Below are positions 30,581-36,619 of a DNA stretch of 36,619 bases, piece by piece. Both the position numbers and the translations under genes were made by a program. Every line of letters starts with the position of its first letter. Positions within the stretch are counted from its first letter, which is position 1. The notes beneath the pieces are model-generated. The model made no database searches, had not been told where the DNA came from, and saw nothing but the letters and a program-made list of their open reading frames with translations. This DNA is from CABMGU01 sp035292785 (GTDB taxonomy: Archaea > Nanobdellota > Nanobdellia > Woesearchaeales > ARS49): positions 1 to 36,619 of the forward strand of contig DATDPK010000061.1 in the NCBI GenBank assembly GCA_035292785.1, in the 5' to 3' direction.

Positions 30581-31585
30581 ATGAACAAAATACTGATAAC
30601 AATGCTGGTTTTGCTGGCAAGCTGCACGATAAATCCCAATGTAGAAGTATTAGTAGACAATCTTGATGTGCCCTGGGCAATAGCGTTCTTCAATGACAAT
30701 AGCTTTCTTTTCACAGAAAGAAACACGGGAAATGTTTACCATTACCAAGACGGCGATGTCAAAATAATAGGAAGCGTAAGCTCAAATTGGATAGATGAAG
30801 GAGGATTGCTGGGCATAGCAATAGACTCTGGGTTTGAACATAATAAGTATGTTTACGTGTATTACACGTACAAAGGCGGGGAAAAAACACTCAACAGAGT
30901 ATCCAGATATGTATATAAGAATAAACTGCAGAATGAGATGATATTAATCGATGCCATTCCTGGCGCAATGTATCACGACGGAGGCAGACTTGAATTTGGG
31001 CCTGACAATTTATTATACATAACAACAGGAGATGCGACAGAACCATCGCTCGCACAAGACCTGAACTCTCTGGCAGGCAAAATATTGCGAATAAATCCAG
31101 ATGGAACAATACCAGCAGACAACCCATTCCCTAATTCCCCAGTATATTCTTACGGGCATAGAAACCCGCAGGGCATTGCCTGGCACAAAGGACTAATGAT
31201 GGCGACAGAACACGGACCAAAAATGAACGATGAAATAAACGCAATCAAAACAGGCAAAAATTACGGCTGGCCGTTAGTAGAATGCACTGCACACGAAGGA
31301 TACGAAGCACCAATCAGATGCTTTCCAGACTGGACATTGGCGCCCGCAGCAGCGACATTTGATGACAAAGGTAATTTGTATGTTGCAGGGCTAAGAGGCG
31401 CACAAATAAGAAAATTTGAAATCAAGGACGGCAAAATAGTCTCAGAAGAAATATTCCTTGAAGACTTAGGAAGAATGCGAGAAGTCAAATATCACGATGG
31501 ATACTTGTACATAACAACTTCAAACAGAGACGGCAGAGGAATTCCAAGAATAGGCGATGACAAAATCCTCCGCATTAAAGTTTAA
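30581..31585 (+). CDS. Surface lipoprotein of the PQQ-type glucose/sorbosone dehydrogenase family
   Basis: 334 residues. A signal peptide with lipobox LASC (Cys15) is followed by a six-bladed propeller of the soluble aldose-sugar dehydrogenase (YliI/Asd) family: VPWAIAF, EGGLLGIAID, HDGGRLEFGPDNLLYITTGDA, SLAGKILRINPDGTIP, YGHRNPQGIAWH and MNDEINAIKTGKNYGWP. The family oxidises aldose sugars extracellularly, usually with PQQ, and PQQ synthesis genes are not in the window. The ATG lies only 2 nt after the tRNA-Ser 3' end with no ribosome site, so tRNA 3' processing could create its leaderless mRNA. Confidence 0.9.
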   Translation: MNKILITMLVLLASCTINPNVEVLVDNLDVPWAIAFFNDNSFLFTERNTGNVYHYQDGDVKIIGSVSSNWIDEGGLLGIAIDSGFEHNKYVYVYYTYKGGEKTLNRVSRYVYKNKLQNEMILIDAIPGAMYHDGGRLEFGPDNLLYITTGDATEPSLAQDLNSLAGKILRINPDGTIPADNPFPNSPVYSYGHRNPQGIAWHKGLMMATEHGPKMNDEINAIKTGKNYGWPLVECTAHEGYEAPIRCFPDWTLAPAAATFDDKGNLYVAGLRGAQIRKFEIKDGKIVSEEIFLEDLGRMREVKYHDGYLYITTSNRDGRGIPRIGDDKILRIKV

Positions 31586-31592
31586 GACAAAC

Positions 31593-31600
31593 TTTATAAA
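31593..31600 (+). promoter_or_regulatory. TATA box for the disulfide oxidoreductase
   Basis: TTTATAAA centred 27 nt upstream of the ATG at 31623; leaderless. Confidence 0.55.
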
Positions 31601-31622
31601 ACACGCAATGCTTTCTTGACAA

Positions 31623-32972
31623 ATGCAAAAGAGGTTTGACGTAATAGTAATAGGTGCAGGTTCAGGATTGGAGATTTCTTCAGCAGCAGCACAAATGGGC
31701 AAAAAAGTGGCAATAGTTGAATCAGGACCGTTTGGCGGAACTTGCCTGAACAGAGGATGCATTCCATCAAAAATGCTAATCTACAGTGCAGAAGTAGCAG
31801 AAACAATACAAAGAAGCAAATTGTTTGGAATAAAATCAAAAATAACAGGACTAAACTGGAAACAGCTTGTTAACAGAGTGAACAAGTTTGTCGGCAAGGA
31901 AGCAAGAGAAATAGAAAAAGGAAACAAGAGCGCAAAAAATATTACAGTTTACAATACAGAAGCAAAATTTATCGGCAGGAAATTATTGCAAGTTGGCAAA
32001 GACACGATAACTGCAGACAAAATATTCATCTGCGCAGGAGCAAGACCAAGCATACCGCCAATACCCGGACTGAAGGATGTTCCTTACATAACTTCTGATG
32101 AAGCGCTAAGACTCCAAAAACAGCCAAAACAACTCATAATTATAGGCGGCGGCTACATAGGCGCAGAACTTGCACACTTCTTCGGAGCACTCGGAACAAA
32201 AGTAACAATCATCGACAGAGGCGATTTGCTGATGAAGAATGAAGACAGCGAGATAGCACAAAGATTCACAGAAGTGTATAAACGAAAGCACAAAGTTGTA
32301 CTCAATGCAAACATCAAAAAAGTTTACAAAAAAGGAAAAAACATAACAGTAGAAACAAGCAAAGGAAAATTCACAGGGGATAAACTGCTAATTGCAACAG
32401 GAAGAATACCAAATTCAGACATTCTAAACGTAAAAACAACAGGCGTAAAAGTAAACGAAAGAGGGTTTGTCAAAGTCAACGAATACCTGGAAACAAGCGT
32501 TCCAGGAATCTGGGCAATAGGCGACATAGCAGGCATCTATATGTTCAAGCACAGCGCAAACCTGGAAGCGATATACGCAATCAGCAATGCTTTCCGCACC
32601 AAAGTGCCAGTCGACTATTACGCAATGCCCCACGCAGCATTCTCATCACCACAAGTAGCAGCAGTAGGAAAAACAGAAGATGAGCTGAAAGCGCAAAAGA
32701 TTCCGTACAGAAAATCAATTTACGAATATAAGCATACAGGATATGGAAAAGCAATAGAAGACAATGACGGATTTGTAAAAGTGCTGATAAACCCAAAAAC
32801 AACAGAAATACTTGGATGCCACATAATAGGAACAGACGCAAGCATACTCATACACGAAGTGATTGTTGCGATGAAATCAAGGCTTGGCATAACAGGAATC
32901 ACCAGCGCAGTGCATATTCATCCTGCCCTTTCAGAAGTTGTGCAAAGGGCGTTTAACCAGTTCTGGCAGTAA
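31623..32972 (+). CDS. Dihydrolipoamide dehydrogenase-like flavoprotein disulfide reductase
   Basis: 449 residues of the class I pyridine nucleotide-disulfide oxidoreductase family. It has the FAD motif VIGAGSGLEISSAAA, the redox-active GGTCLNRGCIPSK (Cys41 and Cys46), the NAD(P) motif IIGGGYIGAELAHFFGALG, the FAD-ribityl block GIWAIGDIAG and the C-terminal catalytic HIHPALSEV. It is closest in appearance to lipoamide dehydrogenase or mycothione reductase. No lipoyl-enzyme genes are nearby, so another low-molecular disulfide may be the substrate. It could supply electrons to the thiol systems seen elsewhere in the window. Confidence 0.9.
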   Translation: MQKRFDVIVIGAGSGLEISSAAAQMGKKVAIVESGPFGGTCLNRGCIPSKMLIYSAEVAETIQRSKLFGIKSKITGLNWKQLVNRVNKFVGKEAREIEKGNKSAKNITVYNTEAKFIGRKLLQVGKDTITADKIFICAGARPSIPPIPGLKDVPYITSDEALRLQKQPKQLIIIGGGYIGAELAHFFGALGTKVTIIDRGDLLMKNEDSEIAQRFTEVYKRKHKVVLNANIKKVYKKGKNITVETSKGKFTGDKLLIATGRIPNSDILNVKTTGVKVNERGFVKVNEYLETSVPGIWAIGDIAGIYMFKHSANLEAIYAISNAFRTKVPVDYYAMPHAAFSSPQVAAVGKTEDELKAQKIPYRKSIYEYKHTGYGKAIEDNDGFVKVLINPKTTEILGCHIIGTDASILIHEVIVAMKSRLGITGITSAVHIHPALSEVVQRAFNQFWQ

Positions 32973-32974
32973 GA

Positions 32975-32984
32975 TTTTTAAATA
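32975..32984 (+). promoter_or_regulatory. TATA box for the gene at 33066
   Basis: TTTTTAAATA implies a start near 33005 and a leader of about 60 nt. Confidence 0.5.
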
Positions 32985-32991
32985 AAAAGAG

Positions 32992-33009
32992 CGTTTTACT
33001 CATAAAACG
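32992..33009. promoter_or_regulatory. Palindrome at the transcription start
   Basis: CGTTTTActcaTAAAACG is a perfect 7-bp inverted repeat across the predicted start site, placed like an operator. Its left arm GTTTTAC is also complementary to GTAAAAC at 33043-33049, so an RNA role is possible if transcription starts further upstream. Confidence 0.45.
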
Positions 33010-33015
33010 AGGCAA

Positions 33016-33056
33016 CGCCGAACAAGTTCGGCGGGTCTCTTCGTAAAACAAAGAGG
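33016..33056 (+). promoter_or_regulatory. Structured 5' leader masking the ribosome site
   Basis: Two consecutive hairpins: CGCCGAAC/GTTCGGCG (33016-33023 with 33026-33033) and CTCTT/AAGAG (33037-33041 with 33051-33055). The second contains the start of the AGAGGTGAT ribosome site of the gene at 33066, so folding could limit translation. Confidence 0.5.
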
Positions 33057-33065
33057 TGATTATAT

Positions 33066-33377
33066 ATGGGTAATGAAATGTATGGAAGAATAGCTTTCTA
33101 CATCGGCCTTGTAATATCAATAATTGCAGGCTGGGTTGACGTAGCAGCAATGTGGCTAGCGATTCTCGGTGTGATCGTAGGATTGCTAAATATAACTGCA
33201 AAGGAAAACAGCAGATTCCTCCTTGCAGCCTTGGTATTAGTAACCACAGGAATTGCACTAGGTTCCATATTTGGAATGCTGGTTGAAAGAATTCTTGGAG
33301 CGTATATTGCCTTCACTGCAGCAGCAGCATTCATTGTTGCGCTAAGAGAAGTATATAGTATACAAAGGGCAAAGTAA
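33066..33377 (+). CDS. Small membrane protein
   Basis: 103 residues with about four hydrophobic segments (8-26, 28-45, 50-70, 77-95) and short loops; the second and third segments are joined by NITAKENSR. No catalytic motifs and no family recognised. The AGAGGTGAT site and a structured leader precede the ATG, which sets it apart from the leaderless genes around it and suggests regulated translation. Confidence 0.7.
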   Translation: MGNEMYGRIAFYIGLVISIIAGWVDVAAMWLAILGVIVGLLNITAKENSRFLLAALVLVTTGIALGSIFGMLVERILGAYIAFTAAAAFIVALREVYSIQRAK

Positions 33378-33392
33378 TTTTTTTTATTTTTT
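33378..33392 (+). terminator. T-rich stretch after the gene at 33066
   Basis: A run of eight T, A, then six T follows the TAA by one base, overlapping the lysine codons at the end of the convergent gene. It is probably an oligo-T terminator. Confidence 0.4.
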
Positions 33393-33950
33393 CTTCTTTT
33401 TCTTCCACAATAATAAAGTGATGTAATAAACAAAGAATACGTGCACTGCTATAAGTAAAGGCCACGCCAACTGGTAAAACGGCAAGTCAAACAAGCACTT
33501 GTAATAAACACAATTGATGTTAAAATCGGGGAATGGGAAAGAAAAACCCCACATAACAATACCCTGAGCAATGCTTCCAAGCCACGCCTTCTTAACAGGA
33601 CCGCCTAACAAATACATAGCGTACAAAGCAGCTGGAATGAACAACAAATGCTGCAAAGAATACAAGTGCAGCCAGTCAAAAGCGCCATTCTTGAACATAT
33701 AACCAGTAATGCCCAACAATTTACTGCCAGACAAAAAGTCAAGACTCCAGATTAATTCAGGAATTGCTCCCAGACACAATTCAGCAAAAGCCCAAAAAGG
33801 ACTTCTAAATAATAATGCCAAGCCTAAAATTATGAAAGTATGATTGCTAAACCAGACAATATATTGAGGCCTGCTAAAGGTGAGAAATGTAAGAAAAGGG
33901 GTAATGCCAACAATAAGGCAAATCCAGCCAAACAACACTCTTTTTTGCAT
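33384..33950 (-). CDS. Polytopic membrane protein of unknown function
   Basis: 188 residues with about six membrane segments, aromatic-rich loops (DWLHLYSLQHLLF, FPFPDFNINCVYYKCLFDLPFYQ) and a poly-lysine end (six Lys). No motif I can tie to a family. The final lysine codons coincide with the T-rich terminator of the neighbouring plus-strand gene. The layout suggests a carotenoid- or rhodopsin-size membrane protein, but nothing supports a specific function. Confidence 0.7.
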   Translation of the reverse strand: MQKRVLFGWICLIVGITPFLTFLTFSRPQYIVWFSNHTFIILGLALLFRSPFWAFAELCLGAIPELIWSLDFLSGSKLLGITGYMFKNGAFDWLHLYSLQHLLFIPAALYAMYLLGGPVKKAWLGSIAQGIVMWGFSFPFPDFNINCVYYKCLFDLPFYQLAWPLLIAVHVFFVYYITLLLWKKKKKK

Positions 33951-33994
33951 TAGACTGCTTAATAAAAACGGCTTTAAAATGCTTTCCCCGCAAG

Positions 33995-34004
33995 CTTTTT
34001 ATAT
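33995..34004 (+). promoter_or_regulatory. TATA box of the tRNA-Glu transcript
   Basis: CTTTTTATAT predicts a start near 34026, exactly where the hairpin begins and 50 nt before the tRNA. Confidence 0.45.
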
Positions 34005-34025
34005 CGTCGTCTTAAAAGCAATACT

Positions 34026-34072
34026 GCCCGCGCTAACTTTCTTCGTAAAGAAGACTGTTGGCGACTTCGGGC
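34026..34072 (+). ncRNA. Long hairpin upstream of tRNA-Glu
   Basis: GCCCG/CGGGC (34026-34030 with 34068-34072) encloses CGCTAAC/GTTGGCG (34031-34037 with 34057-34063) and an inner CTTC/GAAG (34041-34044 with 34050-34053). It lies 3 nt before tRNA-Glu and starts where the TATA box would place transcription. It may be a structured tRNA leader or a small RNA; the assignment is inference. Confidence 0.4.
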
Positions 34073-34075
34073 CAC

Positions 34076-34150
34076 GCCGGGGTAGTATAGTCCGGTCAAG
34101 TATTCGGCCCTCTCGCGGCTGAGACCCGGGTTCGAATCCCGGCCCCGGCA
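34076..34150 (+). tRNA. tRNA-Glu (anticodon CTC)
   Basis: Acceptor GCCGGGG/CCCCGGC with A73, anticodon stem CGGCC/GGCTG with loop CTCTCGC (anticodon CTC), T arm CCGGG-TTCGAAT-CCCGG. No intron and no encoded CCA. Reads GAG codons; substrate of the GluRS encoded at 4568-6271. Confidence 0.93.
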
Positions 34151-34216
34151 CTTATTTATTCTACCATACAAATATTTACATATTAAAGCTGAAATCTCGT
34201 TAGCGAGGTGAACAAT

Positions 34217-34417
34217 ATGACTAATTTTGAAAAAGAAATTGAATATTTTAGAGAGAGTAGGGATAAATTGGGCAAAATTTTTGAAAAATTGTATCCTGTT
34301 GGGGAAACAGACCCTGCCCGGGTTCGAATGGCTGTTCAAATAACAGCGATGCTCCTGACCTTGGAGAATACTCTTTCAGACTTGAATACCCGCCTTGTTG
34401 TGCTTGAATCAAAATAA
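34217..34417 (+). CDS. Small helical protein
   Basis: 66 residues, almost wholly helical (FEKEIEYFRESRDKLGKIFEKLY, then AVQITAMLLTLENTLSDLNTRLVVLE), probably a two-helix coiled coil. The ATG at 34217 follows GAGGTG with 6-nt spacing; an in-frame GTG at 34208 is part of that site and was rejected. Codon use is less A-rich than in most neighbours. Function unknown. Confidence 0.6.
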   Translation: MTNFEKEIEYFRESRDKLGKIFEKLYPVGETDPARVRMAVQITAMLLTLENTLSDLNTRLVVLESK

Positions 34418-34463
34418 GAATTTCAAAACTAGCCAAAACACAACGGGGAATTAGAATGTAGTC

Positions 34464-34628
34464 TTATGCCCACGAATCAAGTTCTGCAATTCTCGCCGGG
34501 TTTATTGTTTCTACGCGCACAATCACTTCTTTACCTTCGTGGTCAACCATGCGGACAGCTCCGCCATTTCTCAATCTCTGTACTACCCCCTCCAGTTCAG
34601 TCTCCCAAAAACCTTCCACTCTCGCCAT
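34464..34628 (-). CDS. Small beta-rich protein
   Basis: 54 residues (FWETELEGVVQRLRNGGAVRMVDHEGKEVIVRVETINPARIAEL), probably a small beta barrel or sheet. The ATG at 34628 is supported by a TATA box (GATATAAATC read on the minus strand, 34651-34660) 27 nt upstream; a longer frame would run into that promoter. No family recognised. Confidence 0.55.
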   Translation of the reverse strand: MARVEGFWETELEGVVQRLRNGGAVRMVDHEGKEVIVRVETINPARIAELDSWA

Positions 34629-34684
34629 AAAAAGTATATAGATTAGAAAGGATTTATATCTTGTCATAAGAATTTATATAAACT

Positions 34685-35188
34685 TTAGATAGGAGTTCTC
34701 TTGACCCTTCTTGAAATATTTCTTTTAGGACTTCCGGCCTTGTCAACAAAACCGGATGAACACTTCCTGATTGGAATGCCCTGGTCAGAGTCGTCAAGTC
34801 TAGAAGATAAATCGTGAACTCTGCTGCGCAAAGAGTCAGCAGAAAGACAGCCTCTTAAATCTTTAGTGCGCCTGGTGGCCTGATCTGGACTAATGTTTGT
34901 ATAAACTCTTTCCAGTTGAAGAAGGAATTTGTACGCTTCAACAGCGGCTTTCTTTTTGCGATCACCAGAGCTTGCTTCAACATCCTTGACAACAAGGTCT
35001 ATGCAAGCAACAACATCTGGAAACTGGCCGTTTGTTTTAGAACGCAGGCCATTAAATGGGACTACGACTGCTTCAATAGTATAGCCGTTTTCCGTTATTC
35101 TGCTCACAGCTCTAACAATAACTTCCTGTTGTTCAGCTGGCAATGCCTTAAAGCCTGGTATGTAAGGCGCTATACTGTAGTTGTCCAT
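34685..35188 (-). CDS. Unrecognised soluble protein with a basic tail
   Basis: 167 residues. The N-terminal part (IAPYIPGFKALPAEQQEVIVRAVSRITENGYTIEAVVVPF) is alpha/beta and the middle is helical (KKKAAVEAYKFLLQLERVY). The end is a long Arg/Ser-rich, probably disordered tail (RNISRRVKRTPI). The ATG at 35188 follows a GGTGAG ribosome site and a TTTATAAA box at about 35223-35231. A role in nucleic-acid binding is suggested only by the tail. Confidence 0.6.
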   Translation of the reverse strand: MDNYSIAPYIPGFKALPAEQQEVIVRAVSRITENGYTIEAVVVPFNGLRSKTNGQFPDVVACIDLVVKDVEASSGDRKKKAAVEAYKFLLQLERVYTNISPDQATRRTKDLRGCLSADSLRSRVHDLSSRLDDSDQGIPIRKCSSGFVDKAGSPKRNISRRVKRTPI

Positions 35189-35240
35189 ATCTTCACTCAC
35201 CCATAAACAAGCCAAAGACAGCGCTTTATAAAGTTTTGCT

Positions 35241-36275
35241 TCAGCCGAAAGTAAATGTGTACAGCTTGAAACCAGCCCCTTTCACGTTGAAAGAAAGCGT
35301 ATGCTTGCCATAATCTGCGTCAATCAGACTGTACAAATCATCAGCATCAACGTTTAAAGTCTGGACTTGCTTGTCGTCAACAATTACAGACAGCTCAGAA
35401 GGGCCTGAAGCAACAATATTCACATTCTTCGCATCATACTTCAAGACAACTTTTCCAGTCTCGCTAACCAATCTAACGTGGTCCTTGTCAACAAACCAAT
35501 CGCCCTCAAGATAGACATTATTCTGGGCAATGGCTGAAGGAACAGAGTATTTCACTTCCTTGTCCTTTGGCAAACCTTCCTTATTGCCAAAATTGCCGCG
35601 AGTGAACTCATAACCAAGATATATTTCTGGGGTGTTAATCCTGTAGAATTCAACTTCGGGAGCTTCGATTTCTGAAATTTCTAAAGGAATGCTGTCGGTC
35701 ATTCCAAACTTAACCATTCTTTCCTCCAACAATTCCTGAATCTTTCTTTCAGCTTCATCATAGCCGCCTTCGCCAATATGGTCCCAGACAACATAGCCGT
35801 CAATATCAATCAAATACTTTCGAGGCCAATAACGATTCATAAAAGCATTCCAAGTGGCGTGGTCATTATCAAGAACAACAGGATATTTGATATTCCACTT
35901 TTCAACAGCCCTCTTCACATTATCATACTTCTTCTCAAACTCAAACTCAGGAGAATGAACACCAATGATTTCCAAGCCTTTGTCATTATACTTATCATAC
36001 CACATTGTCAGATAGGGCAATGTTCTCTGGCAGTTAATACAGCTGTAAGTCCAGATGTCGACTAAAATGACTTTCTTGCCAACCAAATCTTTAATGGTAA
36101 TATTATCTGCATTAATGTAACCAGCAATTCCAACCAATTCAGGTGCAGGAATACCGTTCTTTTTCTGAACGGCAGGAGAAACACGCTCAACTTCCTTAGA
36201 AGGCTCCTGCAAATAGATGATAGCTGCAATAACAAGCGCGAGCAACACGATAAACGCAATAGTTTTTGTTTTCAT
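35241..36275 (-). CDS. DipZ-like membrane-anchored thioredoxin protein
   Basis: 344 residues. An N-terminal anchor (5-22) and a thioredoxin/redoxin domain (about 42-190) carry the active site WTYSCINCQRTLPY (Cys79 and Cys82) and later ATWNAFMNRYWPRKYLIDIDGYVVWDHIGEGGYDEAERKIQ. A C-terminal beta domain (about 200-344) ends LSFNVKGAGFKLYTFTFG. This order matches the C-terminal part of DipZ proteins, in which a CcdA-like membrane part is fused to it; here the membrane part is the separate gene upstream with a 4-nt overlap. It acts in extracytoplasmic disulfide reduction or peroxide handling. Confidence 0.9.
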   Translation of the reverse strand: MKTKTIAFIVLLALVIAAIIYLQEPSKEVERVSPAVQKKNGIPAPELVGIAGYINADNITIKDLVGKKVILVDIWTYSCINCQRTLPYLTMWYDKYNDKGLEIIGVHSPEFEFEKKYDNVKRAVEKWNIKYPVVLDNDHATWNAFMNRYWPRKYLIDIDGYVVWDHIGEGGYDEAERKIQELLEERMVKFGMTDSIPLEISEIEAPEVEFYRINTPEIYLGYEFTRGNFGNKEGLPKDKEVKYSVPSAIAQNNVYLEGDWFVDKDHVRLVSETGKVVLKYDAKNVNIVASGPSELSVIVDDKQVQTLNVDADDLYSLIDADYGKHTLSFNVKGAGFKLYTFTFG

Positions 36276-36619
36276 TTTAGCAACAGTTTGTTCAAAAATC
36301 CAAAGCTGCCCGCGACAAGAGCGAGCTTATTGGTAAAGACTAAAACACCAAGAGCAACTACTAACAAACCAACAACTATGTTGAAATATTTCAAAAAAGT
36401 GCCGTGCCTTTGAATCCAGCTGACAAAATTATGCGCAAACAAGCCGACAATCAAAAACGGAATGCCGAGGCCTAATGAATAAGCGAGAAGCAGAACAAAT
36501 GCATCACTTGGCATTGCTGCGGCGAGAGCTAAAATTGAGCCAAGAACTGCGCCAACACAAGGAGTCCAGCCAACAGCAAAAGCAGCGCCGAACACAAAGC
36601 TTGTCAAGGCACGGCTTTT
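36272..36619 (-). CDS. CcdA/DsbD-type thiol carrier (C-terminal half, cut by the window edge)
   Basis: The last 115 residues or so of a CcdA-family membrane protein, including the second redox cysteine in GWTPCVGAVLG and three further membrane segments. The frame is open to the window edge (…RALTSFVFGAAFAVGWTPC), so the first cysteine motif lies outside. It forms a coupled pair with the DipZ-like thioredoxin gene and would supply it with electrons. A second, complete ccdA is at 9892. Confidence 0.88.
   Translation of the reverse strand, partial: KSRALTSFVFGAAFAVGWTPCVGAVLGSILALAAAMPSDAFVLLLAYSLGLGIPFLIVGLFAHNFVSWIQRHGTFLKYFNIVVGLLVVALGVLVFTNKLALVAGSFGFLNKLLLK

Noticed and set aside
33974..34339. 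Minus-strand frame containing RDSNPGLSRER
   Set aside because: A familiar artefact of translating the T-arm side of a tRNA; the real feature is tRNA-Glu.
1..36619. CRISPR array, rRNA, insertion sequence or prophage
   Set aside because: No regularly spaced repeats, rRNA-like tracts, transposase or phage structural genes were seen.

Overview
The window is archaeal and most resembles a DPANN genome of the Woesearchaeota/Pacearchaeota kind. Evidence is a group II chaperonin (thermosome), an archaeal-type glutamyl-tRNA synthetase, ribosomal protein eL13, a split ADP-forming acyl-CoA synthetase, a tRNA intron with a bulge-helix-bulge, and TATA boxes (TTTAAA/TTTATATA) about 26 nt upstream of many start codons. 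First genes of operons look leaderless, while inner genes carry GGTGAT/GAGG-type ribosome sites and often overlap the previous stop by 4 nt. Coding strands are strikingly A-rich. The phylum is inferred, not proven.

Layout. 1-6271: the end of an unknown gene, the thermosome, two coiled-coil genes, an uncharacterised protein, and gltX. 6299-14536: a BlaI-like repressor and an M56 membrane peptidase, diverging from a long run of secreted or membrane-anchored cysteine-, histidine- and methionine-rich proteins. These comprise a two-domain His-rich lipoprotein, CDxCGM proteins, two HWH/HMHTHDD proteins, CcdA, a PCYCGC-like protein, a triple thioredoxin, a small thioredoxin and two proteins sharing the C-terminus LPQMVGGC. 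Three promoters here carry related operator-like sites. 14519-16378: three unrecognised genes. 16379-21646: acyl-CoA metabolism (acdB, UMF1-type transporter, divergent plsC-like, PaaK-like and acdA genes). 21643-26117: a PepSY lipoprotein, an aminotransferase, a bacterial-type Lgt, two lipoproteins and a glutaredoxin. 26165-34150: five tRNA genes mixed with nth, a LAGLIDADG endonuclease frame, a HAD hydrolase, eL13, HIT, a sugar dehydrogenase-like lipoprotein and a dihydrolipoamide dehydrogenase-like enzyme. 34217-36619: small unknown genes and a two-gene DipZ-like thiol-redox pair that runs off the right edge.

How it fits together. The window suggests a cell that invests in extracytoplasmic thiol and metal chemistry. 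CcdA-type proteins would carry electrons out to surface thioredoxin domains. Lgt could attach the six lipobox proteins seen here. A BlaI/M56 pair, known in bacteria for beta-lactam or copper-type switches, is placed to control the module. The most interesting candidate system is this 7.1 kb BlaI-linked redox/metal module with its shared C-terminal tag. Also notable are the bacterial-style lipidation genes in an archaeal context, a homing endonuclease frame open straight through a tRNA into the next gene, and a tRNA-Ser intron with a relative beside tRNA-Ala. No stretch over 300 bases lacks a gene, and no CRISPR array, rRNA or insertion sequence was seen.
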